Positions 60,093 to 64,000 of a DNA stretch of 64,000 nucleotides are shown in pieces. The translations under genes and the position numbers were made by a program. The DNA is from Knoxdaviesia capensis. Its lineage: Eukaryota > Ascomycota > Sordariomycetes > Microascales > Gondwanamycetaceae. The notes below the pieces were generated by a model. The model had not been told where the DNA came from. It saw nothing but the letters and a program-made list of their open reading frames with translations, and did no database searches. Every line of letters begins with the position of its first letter. Positions within the stretch are counted from its first letter, which is position 1. The stretch lies in NCBI GenBank assembly GCA_001510575.1, contig LNGK01000010.1, positions 1,115,825 to 1,179,824 on the forward strand, in the 5' to 3' direction.

Positions 60093-60806
60093 CTATCTGT
60101 GACCAGGATCCTCCACGGCCGGTCGCTTCTTCGCCGGCCGAGACGCCTCGCTCGACAAACTATCTTCTCGCTTCTGCTTCCTTCGTGTCTGAATGGCCGT
60201 GTCTGGTTCTGCCTGCACCGTGGCCTTCGTCTTCGCCTTCGTCTTCCGCTTCCTGTTCTTCGTCGCTGGTCCCACAATCTCCGCCTGGTCAAAGTCAATC
60301 GCCATAACGCTCACCGTCTCTTCATTCCATAGCATATTGGCCCCACGCACATCCCCGTTCTCCACGCCGTGGCGTTGCAGCAGCTTATAAACCTTGGCGG
60401 CCGCCTCCTCCAGCTCCGCTTCCACCTCCGTCGGATCCAAGCTGCCGACGCCGTCCAGACCTTTGTGCCGCCGGAGCCGCGCCAGCATGGACTCGCCGCC
60501 GTACGCCATCACCAGCATGTGCGAAACTGCTTATAGATGGTGCTTTGACACATCGGAGCGGCTGGACGAAGCAGATGTGGCTATAATACACAAGCCCGAT
60601 GAACGATGAAGGCGCAGAGAGACGCGTCTGTTTGATCCGGCCTCGCCGCTCAAGATCTCCACGTTTCTTCTCTCGGAGTCGCCCCTGGCGCTCTGCATTT
60701 CTCTCTTGTTCGGCAAGGTCAGCGCGCTGTTTCTCTGGAGCCGCTCTTCCCGCTCTTTCCGGACCAAGAGCACAAGCTCCGCAGGATCAGTCGGAAGGTC
60801 TTCCAT
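60093..60806 (-). pseudogene. Truncated and stop-interrupted protein-kinase-like gene
   Basis: One frame runs from ATG at 60806 (MEDLPTDPAELVLLVRKERE, a helical N-terminus I associate with a repetitive Eurotiales kinase-like family) to TAA at 60531-60533. It then continues in the same frame AVSHMLVMAYGGESMLARLR to a stop at 60093. The second part keeps a kinase C-lobe remnant: catalytic-loop-like RHGVENGDVRGANMLWN and metal-binding AIDFDQAEI (DFD in place of DFG), then a Lys/Arg-rich tail (KNRKRKTKAKTKA). The N-lobe with Gly loop and VAIK-type lysine is missing, so several hundred family residues appear deleted and one stop interrupts the rest. Alternative: two small proteins of 91 and about 141 residues. 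It lies beside the GEN1 promoter. Confidence 0.65.
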
Positions 60807-61524
60807 GACGACGATAGAGAGAGATTGCTGCAGAGGGTAGCTTGGATAAGAAGACAGGGAGAAAAAAAAGAGAGAAGAAAAGAAAGAGAGCAGAACAAGT
60901 AAACACCACAGGATAGAAGTTGGGAAGGGAATATAGTGAAGGTGAGGGCGTGTGAGCAATGATGATTGATAGAGGAGGAAGAGAGGGGAGCAGAAGAAAG
61001 AAGAAGAGGAGAAGGCAGGGGAGGGAGATGTTGGGCATTGATATCAAGAAATGTGGCATCCAGTCATATATACATTCTTCTATCTCTTCCTCGCCATGTA
61101 TATCTTGACGGAATTCAAGATAAATACCGGTATCACTCACTGATCACTGAAGAGAGCACGCGGTGGCACGTGACTACCTAAGTGTCCTGACTACACTGTG
61201 AGCTGGGTGTGCCTGGAGCTTAACCCTGGCACCCAACCCTAATGGACTCAAGGGTTGAAAAAGCCTGGGGATATGACTTGACTTGACGCGGCTGTATATC
61301 GGCTAATCACGGCTTCCACATGCGCCTAGAATTAATCCCAGCTTCAACCCCAAAACATCAACAACCAAAAAACAACAATGCAAAACAACAACCACAGTTT
61401 CTTCTAACTTAAGTTCACTTTTCACATGCAGGATTTTGCTGTGTGGAACATCTCGGCCAGTTGAACATGGCCGTACCATCACCCGCACGCTCGCTCTAGC
61501 TGCAAATTCCTTCACACTCCCGCC
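60807..61524. promoter_or_regulatory. Divergent region with E-box and telobox-like sites before GEN1
   Basis: GCACGTGAC at 61166-61174, CTTAACCC at 61219, CAACCCTAATGG at 61234-61245 and AAGGGTTGA at about 61250. All lie within 360 bp of the GEN1 start, in the same E-box plus AACCCTAA combination as at SEC6. No gene was seen. Confidence 0.5.
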
Positions 61525-64000
61525 ATGGGCATTCCGGGGTAAGTTGGGTTCCGCGTCCGGGGCAACCAACCGCCGATCCGGAAAGGTGGATTCCGGTCAC
61601 ACGGGGGAGTGGGGGCTTTCTCGCTAACAACGGACACATCCATAGCATCTACGCCGAGCTCCGGCCCGTCCACCGCATCGCGCTGGCCAAGCTCGCGCTC
61701 GAAAGCCTGGAGAAATCCGGCCGGCCGCTGCGGCTCGCCATCGACATCTCCATCTGGCAGTTCCAGGTGCAGGCGGCGCGCGGCGGCAGCAACCCGGGCA
61801 TCCGCACGCTGTTCTACCGGCTCGCGCGGCTGCTGACGCTGTCGATCGAGCCGCTGTTCGTCTTCGACGGCCCGCACAAGCCGCTGTTCAAGCGCAACAA
61901 GCGCTCGGCCCGCTCGCACGGCGCCGACGTGTCGACCAGCCAGGCCAAGGAGCTGATCCGCCTGTTCGGCTTCCCGCTGCACGACGCGCCGGGCGAGGCC
62001 GAGGCCGAGTGCGCGCTGCTGCAGCGCCTGGGGATTGTCGACGCCGTGCTCAGCGAGGATGTCGACACCATCATGTTCGGCTGCACCCGCACCCTGCGCA
62101 ACTGGTCCGCCGAGGGGAGTGGCACCGCGCCCACTCACGTGTCGTGCTACCGCGCCGCCGAGCTCGCCGCCCTGCCGACCGGGCTCGACCGCGAGGGCAT
62201 GGTGCTGGTCGCTCTGATGAGCGGCGGCGACTACGTGCCCGAGGGCATTCCCGGGTGCGGCGTCAAGCTTGCCGTCGAGGCCGCGCGCGCCGGCTTCGGC
62301 TCCGAGCTGTGCCGCCTGAAGCGCGCCGACACCGCCGGCCTCCGCGCCTGGCGCGACCGCCTCCGCCACGAACTCCACACCAACGAAAGCGGCTTCTTCC
62401 GCACCCGCCACAAGGCCCTCGCCATCCCCGACGCCTTCCCGAACCTCGACGCCCTGAGCTTCTACACCCACCCGGTGGTGTCCGACGCCGCCGCCGTCGA
62501 CCGCCTGCGCACCCTGCAGCCGTGGTGCCGCCCGCTCAACACCGTCGGCCTGCGCGCCTTCACCGGCCGCACCTTTGACTGGACGCTGCGGTCCGGCGCC
62601 GAGTGGTTCGTGCAGACCCTCGGCCCGCCCCTGCTGGTGCAGCGCCTGATCGAGCGCGGCCAGCGCATCCAGGCGCAGGCCGCCCAGCGCAGCAGCAGCA
62701 CCACCACCACCACCACCACCACCACCACCACCACCAACGAGCAGGCGCTGCGTGCTGAGGAGGCTGAGCTGGTCGTCAAGATCTCCGGCCGCCGCACCCA
62801 CGACAGCGTCGACGGCGAGCCGGAGCTGCGGGTCACCTTCACGCCGACCGCCATCGTCAAGGACATCGACCTGTCCATTGAAGAGACCGCCGACCCCACC
62901 ACCGCCGGCTTCTCGCGCGAAGGCCTCGCCACCAACAGCGACGACGAATTCGACGCCGCACCCAGCGACGACGAGCCCGGCGGCGGCGGTGCCACCGCAT
63001 CCCGCCGCCGGCCGGTCGACGCGTCGCAGCCCAAGGCCGTCTGGGTCCCCGAAGCCATCGTGCGGATCGGCGCGCCACTGACGGTCGCCGACTGGACCGC
63101 CGCACACGCGCTCAAACTGCGCCAGAAGGCCGAAAAGGCCCAGCGCGCCGCTGCGGCCGCCGCCTCCGGGACACGTGGCGGCGGCGGGCGGCGGCGCAAG
63201 CCCGGCGCACCGGCCCGCACTGCGAAAGCAGCTGCGGTGCCGTCAGACGGCGGTGCGCTGGATCGCTGGGTGCGCCCGGCGTCGCAGTCTCCGACTAAGG
63301 CCAAACCCCGGCAGCAGTTTGTCGAGGGCGACTTGCGCGACCTGGACGACGGGCTCGCGCTGCCTGCGCTTCCGCGCGCGTCGCCGCCCAAGCCCGCCGC
63401 AGCCCGGAAGCCACGCGCGGGCAAAAGTGCTCCTGCGCGGGGCGGCAAGCTGGCCCACCGGATGAACTCGTCCCCCGAGGCAACCAACCCGTGGACACTG
63501 GCTGGCGCCCCGACCGCGCCGCGTGTGACCAAGGCCAGCATCAGCGCCGCGGCTCCCTCCAAACCCCNCCCCCCACCCCCGGCTGCCCCGCGCAGCCCGT
63601 CCCCGCGGCGCACACGCCTGATCATCCCACCGCTCAGCTCGTCCCCCCCACCATTCCCAACATCCCGCACCCCGCCACAACCACAACCACAACCACCAGC
63701 AGCAGCAGCAGCAGTAGGAGCAGCGTCGCGCGGCCACCCCTCCGAACCCATTCTCATCTCCTCCAGCCCGGCGCCGGCCCCGCGCCGCCGCTCGCGGTCC
63801 CCCGCTGCCGCGACGGGACTGTCCAGCCCGCTCCGCCACGCGGGGCTCGGCACGCCGAACCGCCGACCTGCGCCGGCGGCGATGTCCAGTCCCGGCGGCA
63901 GCAGCGCTGCCGCCGCATCGCCGTCGGCCCCTGCGAGAACCAGGCAAACGAACCTCGACGCCTTCTTTTCTCTCCGGAACGACACCGCGCGGTCCGCATC
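61525..64000 (+). CDS. GEN1: Holliday-junction resolvase GEN1/YEN1 (XPG/FEN1 family), 3' end beyond window
   Basis: Exon 1 is 61525-61538 (14 nt, MGIPG). The intron is 61539-61644 (GTAAGT..ATAG, branch CGCTAAC). Exon 2 is open from 61645 to the window edge (about 790 residues). The XPG N-domain has LRLAIDISIWQFQ and PLFVFDGPHKP; the I-domain has APGEAEAECALLQRL and SEDVDTIMFG; the helix-hairpin turn is LMSGGDYVPEGIPGCGVKLA. All metal-binding acidic residues are present. The short Gly before IY and the I-domain pattern are those of GEN1/YEN1 rather than FEN1 or RAD2. Later come a run of 12 Thr codons (62700-62735), a chromodomain-like stretch (about 62758-63120), a basic Pro/Ala-rich tail, and a PIP-box-like QTNLDAFF (63946-63969). 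An undetermined base n sits at 63568 in a C-run; the frame stays open across it. GEN1 resolves four-way junctions after recombination. Confidence 0.9.
62700..62735 (+). repeat. ACC trinucleotide repeat coding for 12 Thr in GEN1
   Basis: Twelve consecutive ACC codons after three AGC codons; possible length polymorphism in a disordered linker. Confidence 0.9.

Noticed and set aside
61512..63107. 531-codon minus-strand frame, and a further one at 62462-63985
   Set aside because: Antisense shadows of GEN1, whose nuclease motifs lie on the plus strand.

Overview
The window is nuclear DNA of a filamentous ascomycete (Pezizomycotina, most likely Eurotiomycetes/Eurotiales; genus not determined). The evidence is short introns of mostly 50-120 nt with GT..AG ends and CTAAC/CTAAT-like branch points, GC-rich coding exons between pyrimidine- and poly-T-rich spacers, and Aspergillus/Penicillium-like versions of several proteins (the N-terminal coiled-coil protein, YHM2 carrier, AA11 LPMO, RO7-type ARP10). 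No bacterial features, tRNA, rRNA, CRISPR or intact transposon were found.

Layout: 1-6249 (-) a very long coiled-coil protein of the fungal 'chromosome segregation ATPase-like' group, running off the left edge; 8060-9479 (-) mitochondrial citrate/oxoglutarate carrier YHM2; 10751-13093 (-) RNA polymerase III subunit RPC82, divergent from 13760-15526 (+) QCR2 of complex III; 18638-21979 (+) a PBP1/ataxin-2 homologue with an LsmAD domain but no visible LSm domain; 21980-30288 an 8.3-kb stretch with no convincing protein gene, whose last 1.66 kb is almost free of ATG and looks like the leader of 30289-31566 (+) a secreted AA11 LPMO with a C-terminal X278-like module; 32743-35004 (+) exocyst SEC6; 36596-40911 (+) EDE1-like endocytic scaffold; 43663-46503 (-) alpha-tubulin in seven exons; 49336-50155 (+) a PGA1-like ER protein; 50750-52151 (-) a WW-domain low-complexity protein; 53667-54337 (-) an unidentified 200-aa protein; 54574-56294 (-) a decayed multi-exon gene; 57495-59482 (-) ARP10/RO7 of dynactin; 60093-60806 (-) a broken kinase-like gene; 61525 to the right edge (+) a GEN1/YEN1 Holliday-junction resolvase with a PIP-box-like motif near the end of the window.

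The genes are mostly housekeeping. Tubulin and dynactin ARP10 serve microtubule transport, SEC6 and EDE1 serve exocytosis and endocytosis at growth sites, QCR2 and YHM2 are mitochondrial, RPC82 and PBP1 serve RNA, and GEN1 serves DNA repair. They do not form a metabolic or defence cluster.

The most unusual observations are the ATG-depleted leader with a single 17-residue upstream ORF before the LPMO, the apparent loss of the LSm domain in PBP1, recurring AACCCTAA/TTAGGGTT elements (sometimes with TCACGTGAC) 75-300 bp upstream of many start codons, YDDS repeats in the giant coiled-coil protein, and two adjacent decayed genes at 54.6-60.8 kb. Exon limits come from reading phase and splice consensus only; there are no transcripts.
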